DNA of 40,468 bases from an uncultured Treponema sp. (GCA_947177175.1 CAMWTK010000017.1:1-40468), one strand, 5' to 3'. Counted from the stretch's first letter, positions 24,636 through 34,280 are shown. Notes: a model not told the origin generated them from the letters alone. Program-made: numbers and translations.

Positions 24636-26946
24636 CCACAAAGAGCGAGTGCTGCTGGTACTTGGGGATAAAGCGTTTGCGCGCGCCGTGGGCAAACTGC
24701 ACGGTAATCAGGTATTCGCCCCCGTCGCCCCGGCCACCCGCAATGATCACGCCGTCGCCGTAGTCGTCATGGCGCACGGTCGCGCCCGGGCAGAAGGTCT
24801 TTGCGATCGGGTCGTCATCAAAGTCGGGGTGGGAAAGCCCGTTCGCGCCGAAGTCGCCGCCGTGCAGTGCCGTCGCGTCCGCGTCTTCGTCCTGCCGGAA
24901 TCCGTAGGGGCGGTGCCCGATGACCTTGAGGTTCTCCTGCCCCATTTCCAGCAGGAACGGGCTTGCCTGCATGTATTCCGTGCGCGCGTACATGCGGCGC
25001 ATGGCGCAGCTCGTCAGGTACAGTTCGTCCTTGGCGCGGGTCACGCCCACATAGCACAGGCGGCGTTCCTCTTCCAGTTCTTCGCCCGCTTTTTCCGCAC
25101 GGGGGAACAGCCCGCGCTCCATGCCCGTCATAATGACGCGGGGGAATTCCAGTCCCTTGGTGTTGTGCAACGTGATGAGCGTCACGCTGTCGGGCGTGTC
25201 AGCGGCATCGCTTGCGAGCGTGCGGTCAAGCTCGATGGCGTCCAGAAACTCCAGCAGCCCGGCGGTCGTGCACGGGTAGAGCGACGCGCTGTTGGCAAGC
25301 TCCTGCACGTTCGCCACTTTCTGCGTGCCCGCCACTTCGTCCTTGCTCTCGTGGTAGTCGAGCAAGCCCGACTGCTCCGCCGCCAGCTCCACGAGCGCGG
25401 AAAGTTTGTCGCCCGCTTGCACCGGCGCGGCGGGTGCGGCAAGTTTTTCGGCGCATGCGTCCAAAACCGCCACGAACTGCGTCAGCCCCTCGCGCGCCTT
25501 CTTGCTCAGGCTCGGCGCGAGCCGCCGGCTCGTCTCGCGCAGGTCGTATGCGTCCGCGCCCGCGCCGTCCGCCAGCGTTTCGCGCGCCGCACGGACGATG
25601 TTGTCCTGCGTCGTCTCGCCCACGCCGCGCGCGGGTTTGTTCACCACGCGCCGGAACGCAATTTCGTCGCGCGGGTTGGCGATGAGCGCGAGCAGGGCGA
25701 GGATGTCCTTTATCTCCTCGCGCTCGTAGAATTTGAGCGAGCCGACCACGGTATACGGTATCTTGCGGTGCAGGAATTCGCTCTCAAAGCCGAGCGACTG
25801 CGCGTTCGTGCGGTACAGAATCGCCCAGTCCATGTACGGCACGCCTTTTTCGTGCGTCAGCTCGATGAGGTCGGCGCAGAACTGCGTCTCCTCGTCCTGA
25901 TTCGGCAGGAACGCGAGCACCGGCGTTTTTCCCGCGCCGCGCTCCGCAACGAGCGTCTTTCCCAAACGACCGGCGTTGTGCCTGACCACGTTGTCCGCAA
26001 TCCGCAGGATTTCCGCCCTGGAACGGTAGTTGCGCTCCAGACGAACCACCGTCGTACCCGAAAACTCTTTCTGGAAGTTGAGGATGTTCTTGATTTCCGC
26101 GCCACGGAATTTGTAAATCGACTGGTCGTCGTCGCCCACCACGCACACATACGTGCCGCTGCCTTCCTGCACGCCGCTGAGCACCTGCAACAGCCGGAAC
26201 TGCGCCACGTTCGTGTCCTGGTATTCGTCCACCATGATAATCCTGAACCGCTGATGCACCTGACGGCGGAGGCGTTCGTCCTGCTGAAGCACGAGCAGGG
26301 GCAGCAGAATCAGGTCGCCAAAGTCGGCGTTGCCCGTCTCGCGCAGGCGTTTCTGGTACTGGGTGTACACCGCCGGAAACTGCGGGTCGGTGTCGATGTC
26401 GGCAAGCGCGGGATTGTCGGGGAGCAGGCAGTAGTCTTTTGCGAGCGCGATTTTGTGCGCGTACCGGTTTGCCTGCTGCTTGGTCAGCCCCGGCACTGCC
26501 TTAGCGACGAGCGTCGCCATGTCGTCGTCATCGTACACGGTAAAATTGGGGGCGAGCGCGGCAGCCTCGGCATGAAGCCGCAGAAACCACGCCCCGAACG
26601 AATGGAACGTGCGGATATGCGCTTTTTCGGCGCGCGGCTCAAGCTGCACGGCGCGCTCCTGCATTTCTTTGGCGGCTTTTTTGGTAAACGTGACGGCAAG
26701 GATTGCGCGCGGGTCAACCTGCCGCTCGCCAATCAAATATGCGATTTTGGTGGTAATCACGCGGGTCTTTCCGCTTCCCGCGCCAGCCAGAATCAGCAGC
26801 GCGCCGCCCTCATGCACCACCGCCGCATACTGCTCCGGGTTCAGTACCGAAAGATACGATTTCGCCCGCTCGGAAACCGATTCCGTGCCTGCCTGCGGCG
26901 TATATGTCTTGCGCAGTGCCGAAAGAATGTCGTCGTCTGTCGCCAT
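24625..26946 (-). CDS. uvrD: UvrD/PcrA-type superfamily 1 DNA helicase
   Basis: This 773-residue ATP-dependent 3'-5' DNA helicase acts in repair and in clearing replication conflicts. SF1 motifs visible in order are NPEQYAAVVHEGGALLILAG with Walker A AGAGSGKT (54-61), TFTKKAAKEM, TFHSFGAWFLR, the Walker B box VDEYQDT (about 239-245), GDDDQSIYKFRGA, LERNYRSRAEIL, TLHNTKGLEFPRV and VGVTRAKDEL. Length and motif set are complete. The ATG at 26946 follows an AGGGGA box by seven bases, and a TTG six bases earlier is less likely. It is the last gene of a minus-strand run starting at ftsH. The C-terminal KFIPKYQQHSLFVVKD-like tail overlaps the DUF6261-like gene tail to tail. Confidence 0.95.
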   Translation of the reverse strand: MATDDDILSALRKTYTPQAGTESVSERAKSYLSVLNPEQYAAVVHEGGALLILAGAGSGKTRVITTKIAYLIGERQVDPRAILAVTFTKKAAKEMQERAVQLEPRAEKAHIRTFHSFGAWFLRLHAEAAALAPNFTVYDDDDMATLVAKAVPGLTKQQANRYAHKIALAKDYCLLPDNPALADIDTDPQFPAVYTQYQKRLRETGNADFGDLILLPLLVLQQDERLRRQVHQRFRIIMVDEYQDTNVAQFRLLQVLSGVQEGSGTYVCVVGDDDQSIYKFRGAEIKNILNFQKEFSGTTVVRLERNYRSRAEILRIADNVVRHNAGRLGKTLVAERGAGKTPVLAFLPNQDEETQFCADLIELTHEKGVPYMDWAILYRTNAQSLGFESEFLHRKIPYTVVGSLKFYEREEIKDILALLALIANPRDEIAFRRVVNKPARGVGETTQDNIVRAARETLADGAGADAYDLRETSRRLAPSLSKKAREGLTQFVAVLDACAEKLAAPAAPVQAGDKLSALVELAAEQSGLLDYHESKDEVAGTQKVANVQELANSASLYPCTTAGLLEFLDAIELDRTLASDAADTPDSVTLITLHNTKGLEFPRVIMTGMERGLFPRAEKAGEELEEERRLCYVGVTRAKDELYLTSCAMRRMYARTEYMQASPFLLEMGQENLKVIGHRPYGFRQDEDADATALHGGDFGANGLSHPDFDDDPIAKTFCPGATVRHDDYGDGVIIAGGRGDGGEYLITVQFAHGARKRFIPKYQQHSLFVVKD

Positions 26947-26957
26947 AGGCAAATCCC

Positions 26958-28478
26958 CTACCCGCGCGTCAAATCTTCCGCGAACAGAAGCGCCGGCGCG
27001 GCAATCGTCGCGTTCAGCGGGCTGTCGGCAACAAAATCGCCGTTCAAATCAACGTCGCCGCTCGAAACGACGCGCACCCGCACCAATCGGCCGCTCTGCA
27101 CGGCAGCGACCGCCGCCTTGTCGCTGCGGTCGTACCGAATGACCACGCTGCCGTCAACGTCCGGTGCCTGAAACCAGGCGCGTCCGATGGCAAGCCCTTC
27201 GTCGTCATGCCCGGCGGGCGGCACGAGCACTTCTTCCACAAGTACGTCGTATATTTTGCCCGTGCGCCGCGCAAGCCGTTCCCGCGTCAGCTCCGCCTGT
27301 ATGGCAGCAAGTGCGTTCGCACGGGCGCGGGCAGTTTTTTTGGGAACGGGCGGTCTGAACGCGGCGGCAGGTGTGCCGTCTTCCTTGCTGTAGGGAAAGC
27401 ACCCGCTCCAGTCCGCTTCTATGGCGCGCAAAAAATCCTGCGTCCGCTGTGCCGCCTCGTCCGTCTCACCGGGAAAGCCCGTCAGGAACGTCGTGCGGAT
27501 TGCCGCGTCGGGAAAGTACGAGCGAATCTGCGCGACGAGGTTTTTGTACGCCACCGCCGAGCCGACGCGGTTCATCGCACGGATAGTCGCGTCGTCGCCG
27601 CTCTGGAACGGAATGTCAAAATACGGAAGCAAACGGTCGTCCTGTTTGATGACCGGCAGAATGTCGGGATTAAAATGGTCGGGGTGGATATACAGCAGGC
27701 GCACGCGGAACGTGCCGTTCATGGCGGAAATCGCTTTGAGCAGCGAGCACAAACCACTTTCGCGCGGCGAGTCCGCAGTATCGTCCGGCGAATCGACCGC
27801 GCCCGGCGTTCCTTTGGGCAAACACGTGCGCCCCTGACCGAACACGTTGTCGTCCGCGCCCGTGCCGTATGCCGCCAAATCCTGCCCGATCAGGTTGATT
27901 TCGTATACGCCTTTGGCGACAAGCGACGCAATTTCTGCCACGATGTCGGCGGCAGGGCGGCTGCGCAACTGCCCGCGGATAATCGGAATCGCGCAGAACG
28001 AGCAGCGGTTGTTGCAGCCTTCGGTAATCTTTACGTATGCCGCGCCCGCAAACGACAGCAACAAATCGCGGTCTCCGCCGCACACGCCGCGCTGCGCGGG
28101 AACAAGCACCGGGTGCGCGCCTGCCATAAGCGGCTCAATCAGTTTTTCCAACTGCGCAAGGTCACCGTTGCCAAAAATGCCGTCCGCCTCAGGAAGCTGT
28201 TCCGACAGCTCAGCGGCGTAGCGTTCGGCAAGGCAGCCTGCCAGCAGGATTTTTGCATTCGGGTAGCGTTCGCGCGCGGCAAGCACGGCGTTCAGGCTTT
28301 CGGTCTTTGCGCTTTCAATAAAGCCGCACGAATTGACGATAATCAAGTCCGCCTTGTCCGCAGAAAACACCGGCGCGTAGCCTTTCTTGCGGAGCAGGGA
28401 AACCATCAACTCCCCGTCCACCTGATTTTTTGCGCACCCGTGCTGATCGATAAAAAATGTCCGTTGTTCCTGCGCCAT
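26958..28478 (-). CDS. rimO: Ribosomal protein S12 methylthiotransferase
   Basis: This 506-residue radical-SAM enzyme adds a methylthio group to an aspartate of ribosomal protein S12. The N-terminal domain has its three cluster cysteines (DQHGCAKNQ, VNSCGFI, AGCLAERY). The radical-SAM motif CNNRCSFC lies at 155-162, and a C-terminal TRAM-like region follows residue 430. DQHGCAKN and the IPFQSGDD motif favour RimO over MiaB. About 36 residues (206-241, from ADDNVF to RESG) are inserted between the usual QDLAAYG and LLKAI motifs, and this stretch is low in conserved character. I start at the ATG at 28478. A TTG at 28496 overlapping the rodZ-like stop is less likely. Confidence 0.93.
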   Translation of the reverse strand: MAQEQRTFFIDQHGCAKNQVDGELMVSLLRKKGYAPVFSADKADLIIVNSCGFIESAKTESLNAVLAARERYPNAKILLAGCLAERYAAELSEQLPEADGIFGNGDLAQLEKLIEPLMAGAHPVLVPAQRGVCGGDRDLLLSFAGAAYVKITEGCNNRCSFCAIPIIRGQLRSRPAADIVAEIASLVAKGVYEINLIGQDLAAYGTGADDNVFGQGRTCLPKGTPGAVDSPDDTADSPRESGLCSLLKAISAMNGTFRVRLLYIHPDHFNPDILPVIKQDDRLLPYFDIPFQSGDDATIRAMNRVGSAVAYKNLVAQIRSYFPDAAIRTTFLTGFPGETDEAAQRTQDFLRAIEADWSGCFPYSKEDGTPAAAFRPPVPKKTARARANALAAIQAELTRERLARRTGKIYDVLVEEVLVPPAGHDDEGLAIGRAWFQAPDVDGSVVIRYDRSDKAAVAAVQSGRLVRVRVVSSGDVDLNGDFVADSPLNATIAAPALLFAEDLTRG

Positions 28479-28488
28479 GACGACACCG

Positions 28489-29580
28489 TTAGTCAAGCGG
28501 TATGATAACCACTTTGTATTTGCCGTCCGTGTCTTTTATCCACCGAATGTCCTGCGCAATGACTTCGCCCGCCTTTGACACGCCCAAATCATACGTCTTG
28601 CCGTCGGCGATAATCTGCATTTTTGCCAAGTTGCCGTTGGATGCCCACACGCGCATCATGTTGCTCGCGGTCACGTTCACGACATCGCCGCTCGCAAAAT
28701 AATCTTCGGTCGTGTCCTTGCGGTCGGGGCGGAAACGGAACACGCAGCCAGCGCGGAACGTAACGTTGAGCGTAAACGGATACGGACGGTTGTCCTCAAA
28801 CACGACGGTGCGGTTCTGATTCTGCGGCAGCGACTCGGCGTTCAGAATGTCGCTTTCTTTAGTCGCCGCCACCGCCGACCCCGAATCGTTCTTGAGCATG
28901 ATGCGCACTTCCGCGCCGCGCTCGGTCTCATTCGCGGAGACATCCGACACGTACACAATCATTTCCGGCACGGCATCGCCGTCCACGTCGATCTCAAGCT
29001 CTTCCGACAAATCGACGTACTGAATGCCGATTGGCGTCTCAATCCCGAACGTGCCTTCGGATGTTTTTGCCACGGTCAAAATGACGTTTCCGCCCGCCGT
29101 TCCCAAAACAAGCTGATCGCCTTTGTACAGACGCTGCGCAAGCGGATGGTCGCCCAGCTCATATTTTGCGTTCTCCGCCTGATTCCGCAGCGCAAGCTCG
29201 CGTTCGGGGTCGTTCATGTAGCGGCGGTAGAAGAAAATCGAAAGGAATACCGTCGCGCCCACAAACACGATAATGCCGATGACAACCGTCGGAATAATCC
29301 AGCGCGGACGCTGCTTGGCAATCAGCCCTTCGGGAATGGGAGATTCCTGCAACGTCTTCGCGCGGTACAGGTTGTTCAGTTTCTCCTTGTCAAGGCCGAG
29401 GTATTCGGCGTAATTGCGCAGAAAGCCAACCAGATACGCCTCGCCCGGGAACATATCCGTCGCCTCTTCCTCCAACGCCTCCAAATACCGGCGGGCAATC
29501 GTCGTCTCCCGCGAAATCGTCTCAAAGTCAAGCCCTCTCGCAAGGCGAGCCTCTTTTAGCAGTGCGCCATAACTTTCCAT
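28489..29580 (-). CDS. rodZ: RodZ-like helix-turn-helix membrane protein
   Basis: This 363-residue protein has an N-terminal RodZ-type HTH (GALLKEARLARGLDFETISRET...GFLRNYAEYLGL, residues 4-67) and a basic stretch (KQRPR). One membrane helix (about 95-118) and an extracytoplasmic region follow, with a final beta domain (VWASNGNLAKMQIIADGKTYDLGVSKAG) resembling DUF4115. RodZ anchors MreB cytoskeleton filaments and supports cell shape. The middle region (about 150-280) is larger than in E. coli. It lies six bases after the LolA-like gene and ten before rimO, so it belongs to the same transcript. The MreB interaction is inferred from family knowledge. Confidence 0.82.
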   Translation of the reverse strand: MESYGALLKEARLARGLDFETISRETTIARRYLEALEEEATDMFPGEAYLVGFLRNYAEYLGLDKEKLNNLYRAKTLQESPIPEGLIAKQRPRWIIPTVVIGIIVFVGATVFLSIFFYRRYMNDPERELALRNQAENAKYELGDHPLAQRLYKGDQLVLGTAGGNVILTVAKTSEGTFGIETPIGIQYVDLSEELEIDVDGDAVPEMIVYVSDVSANETERGAEVRIMLKNDSGSAVAATKESDILNAESLPQNQNRTVVFEDNRPYPFTLNVTFRAGCVFRFRPDRKDTTEDYFASGDVVNVTASNMMRVWASNGNLAKMQIIADGKTYDLGVSKAGEVIAQDIRWIKDTDGKYKVVIIPLD

Positions 29581-29586
29581 GTCTGC

Positions 29587-30261
29587 CTACTCCGAAAAGA
29601 GAAAATTGTTGTAATAGTTCGCGGACGACGGCGGGTCATAGATAAAACGCTGGTCAGAAATCCCCGAATTGATGACATAGTTCGTAAAATTGAAGCTGAA
29701 CGTCTCGCCCTGCGGCGTAACCGCTTCTATCCTGCGGATAAGCTTTGAGTCGGGCAGAATCGCCACCCGGATAAAGCGAAACGCCTCGCTCGTATTGCGG
29801 CGGCTCAGTACCAGCTTGACCACCATTTCGTCGCTGTTTTCGTCCAGCGGAACGGCTTCCGGGCCGACTTCGTATGCCACGGCATAATAGCGGCTCATCA
29901 GCGAAAGCCCCTGCGGGGTCGCCAAATTCGCGCCGCCCGTCGCGGACGATTTTTCCACCACCTGCTGCAAGACAGCATCCGAGCCGGGCAGATAAATAGT
30001 GAGCGTGTCGCCGCTGTACGTAATCACCTGGTTTTCGGGATTTGAAAAATCGATGCGGAGCAAATCAGGACGCTTGAAAGAAATCTTGCCTTCCATATTC
30101 TGCCGCCCCGCCTTAATGTCGGCGGTCGCCTCGTAATCCTGGATTTTGCCGTACTCTGCGGAGACCGTCTGAAAAAAAGCGGCGGCAGTCAGAATGGACT
30201 GCGCGTTTGCCAACGCAAGAGAAAAAAAAGCAAGCGCGCACACGGCGCATCGTCTCTTCAT
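29587..30261 (-). CDS. LolA-like outer-membrane lipoprotein carrier protein
   Basis: This 224-residue secreted protein has a signal peptide (KRRCAVCALAFFSLALANAQ, cleavage near ANA-Q). A LolA/LolB-like half-barrel follows: YGKIQDYEATADIK, MEGKISFKRPDLLRIDFSNPENQVITYSGDTLTIYLP and DSKLIRRIEAVTPQGETFSFNFTNYVIN. These are the characteristic LolA strands that hold the lipid moiety of lipoproteins in transit across the periplasm. The segment DPPSSANYYNNFLFSE closes the protein. It lies between ftsH and rodZ-like genes. Confidence 0.8.
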   Translation of the reverse strand: MKRRCAVCALAFFSLALANAQSILTAAAFFQTVSAEYGKIQDYEATADIKAGRQNMEGKISFKRPDLLRIDFSNPENQVITYSGDTLTIYLPGSDAVLQQVVEKSSATGGANLATPQGLSLMSRYYAVAYEVGPEAVPLDENSDEMVVKLVLSRRNTSEAFRFIRVAILPDSKLIRRIEAVTPQGETFSFNFTNYVINSGISDQRFIYDPPSSANYYNNFLFSE

Positions 30262-30326
30262 TATAAAGCCCTCAACGTGTCCTTGTATGATAATTTATCT
30301 TGCACGAATATGCAACGCATACCGTT

Positions 30327-32384
30327 TTACGCACCGTCCGCGCCCTGCGCATCGCCCGGCGTTCCGGCATTTTCGGCGGCAGGTTTTTCCGCCGTCGCCT
30401 GCGGGAATCCCGCGTCGGCAAGAATCTGATAGAATTCCTTGCCCTCCAACGTCTCAATTTCGATGAGCCGCGTGGAAATGCGCTCAAGCAACGCTTTCTT
30501 TTCCGTGAGCATACCGAACACGGCGGTGTACCGCTCGCTGATGATTCGCGCGATTTCCTCGTCAATAAACCGCTGCGACTCCTCGCTGTACTCGCGGATA
30601 AGGTTCGGCTCGCCGCCCCGGTTGCCAAGTACGCCGCGGCCAAGCGTCATGTTCTTGAATTTTTCGCTCATGCCGTAATCGGTAATCATGCTCTTTACGA
30701 TGTCCGTGGCGCGCGCGATGTCATTTGACGCGCCGGTGGAAATATCGCCCAGCATCACTTCTTCTGCCGCACGACCGCCCATCAGATCGTCCACTTCGCC
30801 TATCATGTCCGTGCGCGTCTGGAAATGCTTTTCTTCTTCCTCGCGGAACTGCGTGAATCCGCCCACACCGTGCGAACGCGGCACGACGGTAATCTTGTTG
30901 ACCGGCGTATGCCCCGGCGTGAATGCGGCGACAAGCGCGTGTCCTGTCTCATGCACCGCAACGAGCCGCATTTCCTTTTCATTTTCTTTGCGCGTCTTTT
31001 TCTTCAGACCGATACTTACTTTGTCAATCGCCTCGTTAAAGTCGAGCATGCTCACTTTGGCACGGCCGTTCCGCACCGCAAGCAACGCCGCCTCGTTCAC
31101 CACGTTCGCCAGATCCGCGCCCGCAAAGCCCGTCGTGCCATGGGCAAGCGAATTGAAGTCCACATCGTCGCCCAGCTTGACGTTCTTCGCGTGGATTCTC
31201 AGAATCTCCTCGCGACCTTTCACGTCGGGACGCTCAACGGGCACTTGCCGGTCAAAACGACCGGGACGCAACAGCGCAGGGTCAAGAATGTCCGCGCGGT
31301 TCGTCGCCGCAAGGATAATCAGCCCTTTTTCGTTGTCAAAGCCGTCCATCTCCACGAGCAACTGGTTCAGCGTCTGCTCGCGCTCGTCGTTGCTTGACAG
31401 GCTGTTCACGCGGCTCTTGCCGATTGCGTCGATTTCATCAATAAAAATGATGCACGGGGCTTTCTCGCGCGCCTGCTTGAACAAATCGCGCACCCGGCTC
31501 GCGCCCACGCCCACAAACACTTCCACAAAGTCCGATCCGCTGATCCTGAAGAACGGAACGCCCGCCTCGCCCGCAACCGCGCGCGCAAGCAACGTCTTTC
31601 CCGTTCCCGGCGGTCCGACGAGCAACACGCCCTTGGGAATTTTTCCGCCGATGTCAGTGTATTTTTTCGGCTGCTTCAAAAAGTCCACGACTTCGACCAG
31701 CTCTTCTTTCGCCTCGTCCACGCCGGCAACGTCGGCAAAACGAGTCTTTACCTTGCCTTCGTCAACGGCCTTGTTCCGCGCGCCGCCGCCGCCAAAAATC
31801 GACCCCATGCCCCCGCCGATGCCGCCGCCCATCCGACGGAACAGAAGCACGTACATCAAGAAAATAATGCCAAACGGAACGATGAAATTCAGCAGAATGT
31901 TCACGAAATAGCCGTTCTGCTTGGGAACGAATTTATAGTCGATGCCTTTTTCGTCCAAAAGCTGAATGAACGACGACAGCATGATTCCCGTCGTCTTGTA
32001 GACCTGCCGCACCGGCTCGTCCTGGCGCGCGCGCGCAAGGGCAAACAGGCTGAGCGGCGACGAATCCTGCGCCGCCGGCGGCGTTTCGATTTCAGGTCCG
32101 TAGCCGATGAACACAGTGTCGGTCATCTCCACTTTGACAATCTGCCCGTCCTCTATCATCTGGCGGAACGCCGAAAAATCAATCAGCACGTCGGGTTTCT
32201 GCACCAGAAACATATTGACGAACGCAAGCCCCGCCACGATGATGAGCATCACGCCCCAAAACGGAAACCGCGGGGGCTTGTCGCCCCTTTTCTTGTCGTC
32301 GGGGTCGGTCGAAAGCCTGAAAAAGCTGTACGGATCGTGGTCGTCTTTTTTCTTCGGTTCTTTGTCGTTGTTCTCTTCGCTCAT
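30327..32384 (-). CDS. ftsH: ATP-dependent zinc metalloprotease FtsH
   Basis: This 685-residue membrane AAA+ protease degrades misassembled membrane proteins and regulators. It has two membrane helices (about 42-60 and 162-183) around a periplasmic loop. Walker A GPPGTGKT is at 257-264, Walker B FIDEID at 314-319, the second region of homology includes [20 protein letters not shown], and the zinc site HETGH is at 478-482. The frame is open 45 codons further upstream, but the ATG at 32384 has an AAGGA box and begins the normal soluble N-terminus. The N-terminal cytoplasmic part (about 40 residues, charged) and the alanine-rich tail are longer than in E. coli. Confidence 0.97.
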   Translation of the reverse strand: MSEENNDKEPKKKDDHDPYSFFRLSTDPDDKKRGDKPPRFPFWGVMLIIVAGLAFVNMFLVQKPDVLIDFSAFRQMIEDGQIVKVEMTDTVFIGYGPEIETPPAAQDSSPLSLFALARARQDEPVRQVYKTTGIMLSSFIQLLDEKGIDYKFVPKQNGYFVNILLNFIVPFGIIFLMYVLLFRRMGGGIGGGMGSIFGGGGARNKAVDEGKVKTRFADVAGVDEAKEELVEVVDFLKQPKKYTDIGGKIPKGVLLVGPPGTGKTLLARAVAGEAGVPFFRISGSDFVEVFVGVGASRVRDLFKQAREKAPCIIFIDEIDAIGKSRVNSLSSNDEREQTLNQLLVEMDGFDNEKGLIILAATNRADILDPALLRPGRFDRQVPVERPDVKGREEILRIHAKNVKLGDDVDFNSLAHGTTGFAGADLANVVNEAALLAVRNGRAKVSMLDFNEAIDKVSIGLKKKTRKENEKEMRLVAVHETGHALVAAFTPGHTPVNKITVVPRSHGVGGFTQFREEEEKHFQTRTDMIGEVDDLMGGRAAEEVMLGDISTGASNDIARATDIVKSMITDYGMSEKFKNMTLGRGVLGNRGGEPNLIREYSEESQRFIDEEIARIISERYTAVFGMLTEKKALLERISTRLIEIETLEGKEFYQILADAGFPQATAEKPAAENAGTPGDAQGADGA

Positions 32385-32418
32385 ACGGTCCTTCACGGGC
32401 AAAAAATGATACTTTTTC

Positions 32419-32447
32419 AGTATACGAAATTTCCCGCAAATAGTCGA
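32419..32447 (-). promoter_or_regulatory. Candidate promoter of ftsH
   Basis: On the minus strand TCGACT and TATACT are separated by 17 bases, matching the housekeeping consensus at four and five positions. It ends 35 bases before the ftsH start. It overlaps a candidate flagellar-type -10 on the other strand. Confidence 0.45.
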
Positions 32448-32450
32448 TAA
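32443..32450 (+). promoter_or_regulatory. Candidate sigma-28-type -10 element for fliS
   Basis: GTCGATAA differs by one base from the flagellar sigma-28 -10 consensus GCCGATAA. It lies 83 bases before fliS. The matching -35 is weak (ACGAAATT), so this is only a candidate. Confidence 0.3.
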
Positions 32451-32532
32451 AATCCGCGCTTTTTCGTTAAGATTTTTTGCCGGATTCCGAAAATCTGAAT
32501 GGAGAACCGACCAGCGCACACGGAGGTATTAC

Positions 32533-32976
32533 ATGGGGTTTCAACATGCCTATTCGGCATATCAGCACACGGCAGTCAAAACGGCAAGCCAGGGAAAACT
32601 GGTCGTCATGCTGTACGAAGGCGCGATCAAGCAGCTGACCGCCGCAGAAAAATGCTTTGACCTCGTGGCGGGCAAAGTCCCCGCGCATGAAATCGAAAAA
32701 TTCGGCAACCATATCATGAAGGCGCAGGAAATCATCGGGGAATTGCAGACCTCGCTCGACATGGAAAAAGGCGGGCAGATCGCGCAGAACCTGATGTCGC
32801 TGTATGTGTATTTCAACCGCGAACTTATGGAAGCAAACATCAACAAGGACAAAAGCAAGATTGATTTTGTGCACACGATGCTGAGCCAGCTTGCGGAGGC
32901 ATGGGAGACGGCGGCGAACAACACGGCAAACGCCGCCGCAGTGACTGCCCGCCCGGCACTGAACATCACGGGCTAG
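32533..32976 (+). CDS. fliS: Flagellar export chaperone FliS
   Basis: This 147-residue helical chaperone binds flagellin in the cytoplasm before export. Typical features are the N-terminal YSAYQHTAVKTASQGKLVVMLYEGAIKQL and the middle FGNHIMKAQEIIGELQTSLDMEKGGQIAQNLMSLYVYFNREL segment (about 57-98). A GGAGGT box lies upstream of the ATG. The flgN-like gene follows after ten bases, so the two chaperones are co-expressed. Both point to periplasmic flagella of a motile spirochaete. Confidence 0.95.
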   Translation: MGFQHAYSAYQHTAVKTASQGKLVVMLYEGAIKQLTAAEKCFDLVAGKVPAHEIEKFGNHIMKAQEIIGELQTSLDMEKGGQIAQNLMSLYVYFNRELMEANINKDKSKIDFVHTMLSQLAEAWETAANNTANAAAVTARPALNITG

Positions 32977-32986
32977 GAGCGAAAAT

Positions 32987-33481
32987 ATGGAACAGACGCT
33001 GACACAGCAAGAACTTGACGAGCGCGTGGCGATTTTGCAGCGATTCAGAAGCCTGCTTGAAAAACAGCGGAACAAATTCCGCGAGTACCTGCACGTGCTG
33101 GAACAGCAGCAGGACACCATTGCGGAAGAAGACGGCGACGGTATGCTCGCCCACACCGAACTGGAAACGCAGATTCTGGAACATATCACGGGGCTGCAAA
33201 AAGTCATCGTGCCGATGCAGTCGTTGTACCAGACGATTGCGGGCGACATTCCGGCGGCAGACAACGCGAACATCGAGCAGATGCAGGACGATCTGGAACG
33301 CATCCGGCGGCAAGTGCTCACCCAAAACGAAAAGAACCGCGAGCTGCTGCGCGCGCATATCAAACAAATCCGCTCGCAGCTGGACACGCTGATGCAGCAC
33401 AGTCCGTACCGCGGCCGGCGCAGCATTTATGCGGAAAACACCGCCGTCACGACGGGCAACATGATTGCCGTTGACGCATAA
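32987..33481 (+). CDS. flgN: FlgN-like flagellar export chaperone
   Basis: This 164-residue, highly helical, glutamine-rich protein has long amphipathic heptads (VAILQRFRSLLEKQRNKFREY, IEQMQDDLERIRRQVLTQNEKN). Its C-terminal SPYRGRRSIYAENTAVTTGNMI matches the end of FlgN-family proteins, which escort hook-filament junction proteins FlgK and FlgL. Position directly behind fliS supports this. Sequence conservation in the family is low, so the call relies on length, helical pattern, C-terminus and context. Confidence 0.75.
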   Translation: MEQTLTQQELDERVAILQRFRSLLEKQRNKFREYLHVLEQQQDTIAEEDGDGMLAHTELETQILEHITGLQKVIVPMQSLYQTIAGDIPAADNANIEQMQDDLERIRRQVLTQNEKNRELLRAHIKQIRSQLDTLMQHSPYRGRRSIYAENTAVTTGNMIAVDA

Positions 33482-33491
33482 CCGCCGCACC

Positions 33492-34280
33492 ATGAAAAAA
33501 CGCTGGCACATCACCTACAACGCGCCCGTCACTCTCACGTTCGCATTGTTCTGCGCGCTCGTCCTGCTGACGGATTCGCTGTTGCAGCATCAGCTGATAC
33601 CCGCGCTGTTCACCGCGCCCGGCGCGCCGTTCGACTACCACAACCCGCTCAATTTTTTGCGCCTGCTCACGCACGTGTTCGGACACGCGGACTGGAATCA
33701 TCTATTGGGAAACCTCGCGTTCATCCTGCTGCTCGGTCCGCTCATGGAAGAACGCTACGGCTCGCCCATGCTCGCGCTGATGATGACGGCGACCGCGCTC
33801 GTGACGGGGGTCATCAATGCCTGCCTGATTCCCGCCGGACTGCTCGGCGCAAGCGGAATCGTGTTCATGCTCATCGTGCTCGCCTCGCTTTCTACGATTG
33901 AAAAGGGCGAAATCCCCATTTCTTTCATTTTTATCATCGCCATTTATCTGGGGCGCGAACTGGGCGGCGGCGCAAAGGCGGCAAACGTCGCGACCGTCGC
34001 GCACATTGTCGGCGGCCTGTGCGGATCGCTGTTCGGCTTTATGATCGCGCCGAAAAAACGCGCCGCCAAAAAATCCGGGGACGAAAAAACCGCCGCCGCA
34101 AAAACGACGCACAGCGCGGACGAAGCAAAGCCGCAGACAAACTACGAAAAACTGCGCGAACGCCTGCGCGAGCGGCAAGAACAACTGCGCCAAACGACCG
34201 GCAACGCCGCGCAGGCAACTCGCCCCGCCCCGTCTTCCGCCGACGGCGAAACCACCGTCCTCGGCACGCTCTCGCTCTGA
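33492..34280 (+). CDS. Rhomboid-family intramembrane serine protease
   Basis: This 262-residue membrane protein has about six helices. The catalytic serine sits in GASGIV (Ser121), the catalytic histidine in VAHIVGG (His171), and the rhomboid motif HADWNHLLGN is at 65-74. The C-terminal 75 residues are cytoplasmic, charged and low complexity (KKRAAKKSGDEKTAAAK, REQLREQLRQ-type coil). It should cleave membrane proteins within their transmembrane segment. The substrate is unknown. The ATG at 33492 lies ten bases after flgN. An in-frame TTG inside flgN is rejected because the N-terminus would be non-membrane filler. Confidence 0.87.
   Translation: MKKRWHITYNAPVTLTFALFCALVLLTDSLLQHQLIPALFTAPGAPFDYHNPLNFLRLLTHVFGHADWNHLLGNLAFILLLGPLMEERYGSPMLALMMTATALVTGVINACLIPAGLLGASGIVFMLIVLASLSTIEKGEIPISFIFIIAIYLGRELGGGAKAANVATVAHIVGGLCGSLFGFMIAPKKRAAKKSGDEKTAAAKTTHSADEAKPQTNYEKLRERLRERQEQLRQTTGNAAQATRPAPSSADGETTVLGTLSL

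Noticed and set aside
24649-27171. 840-codon open frame on the plus strand
   Set aside because: Antisense shadow of uvrD extending into rimO. No domain or plausible start.
32385-32519. 45-residue N-terminal extension of FtsH
   Set aside because: It runs through the promoter region and is unlike FtsH. The ATG at 32384 has a good ribosome site.
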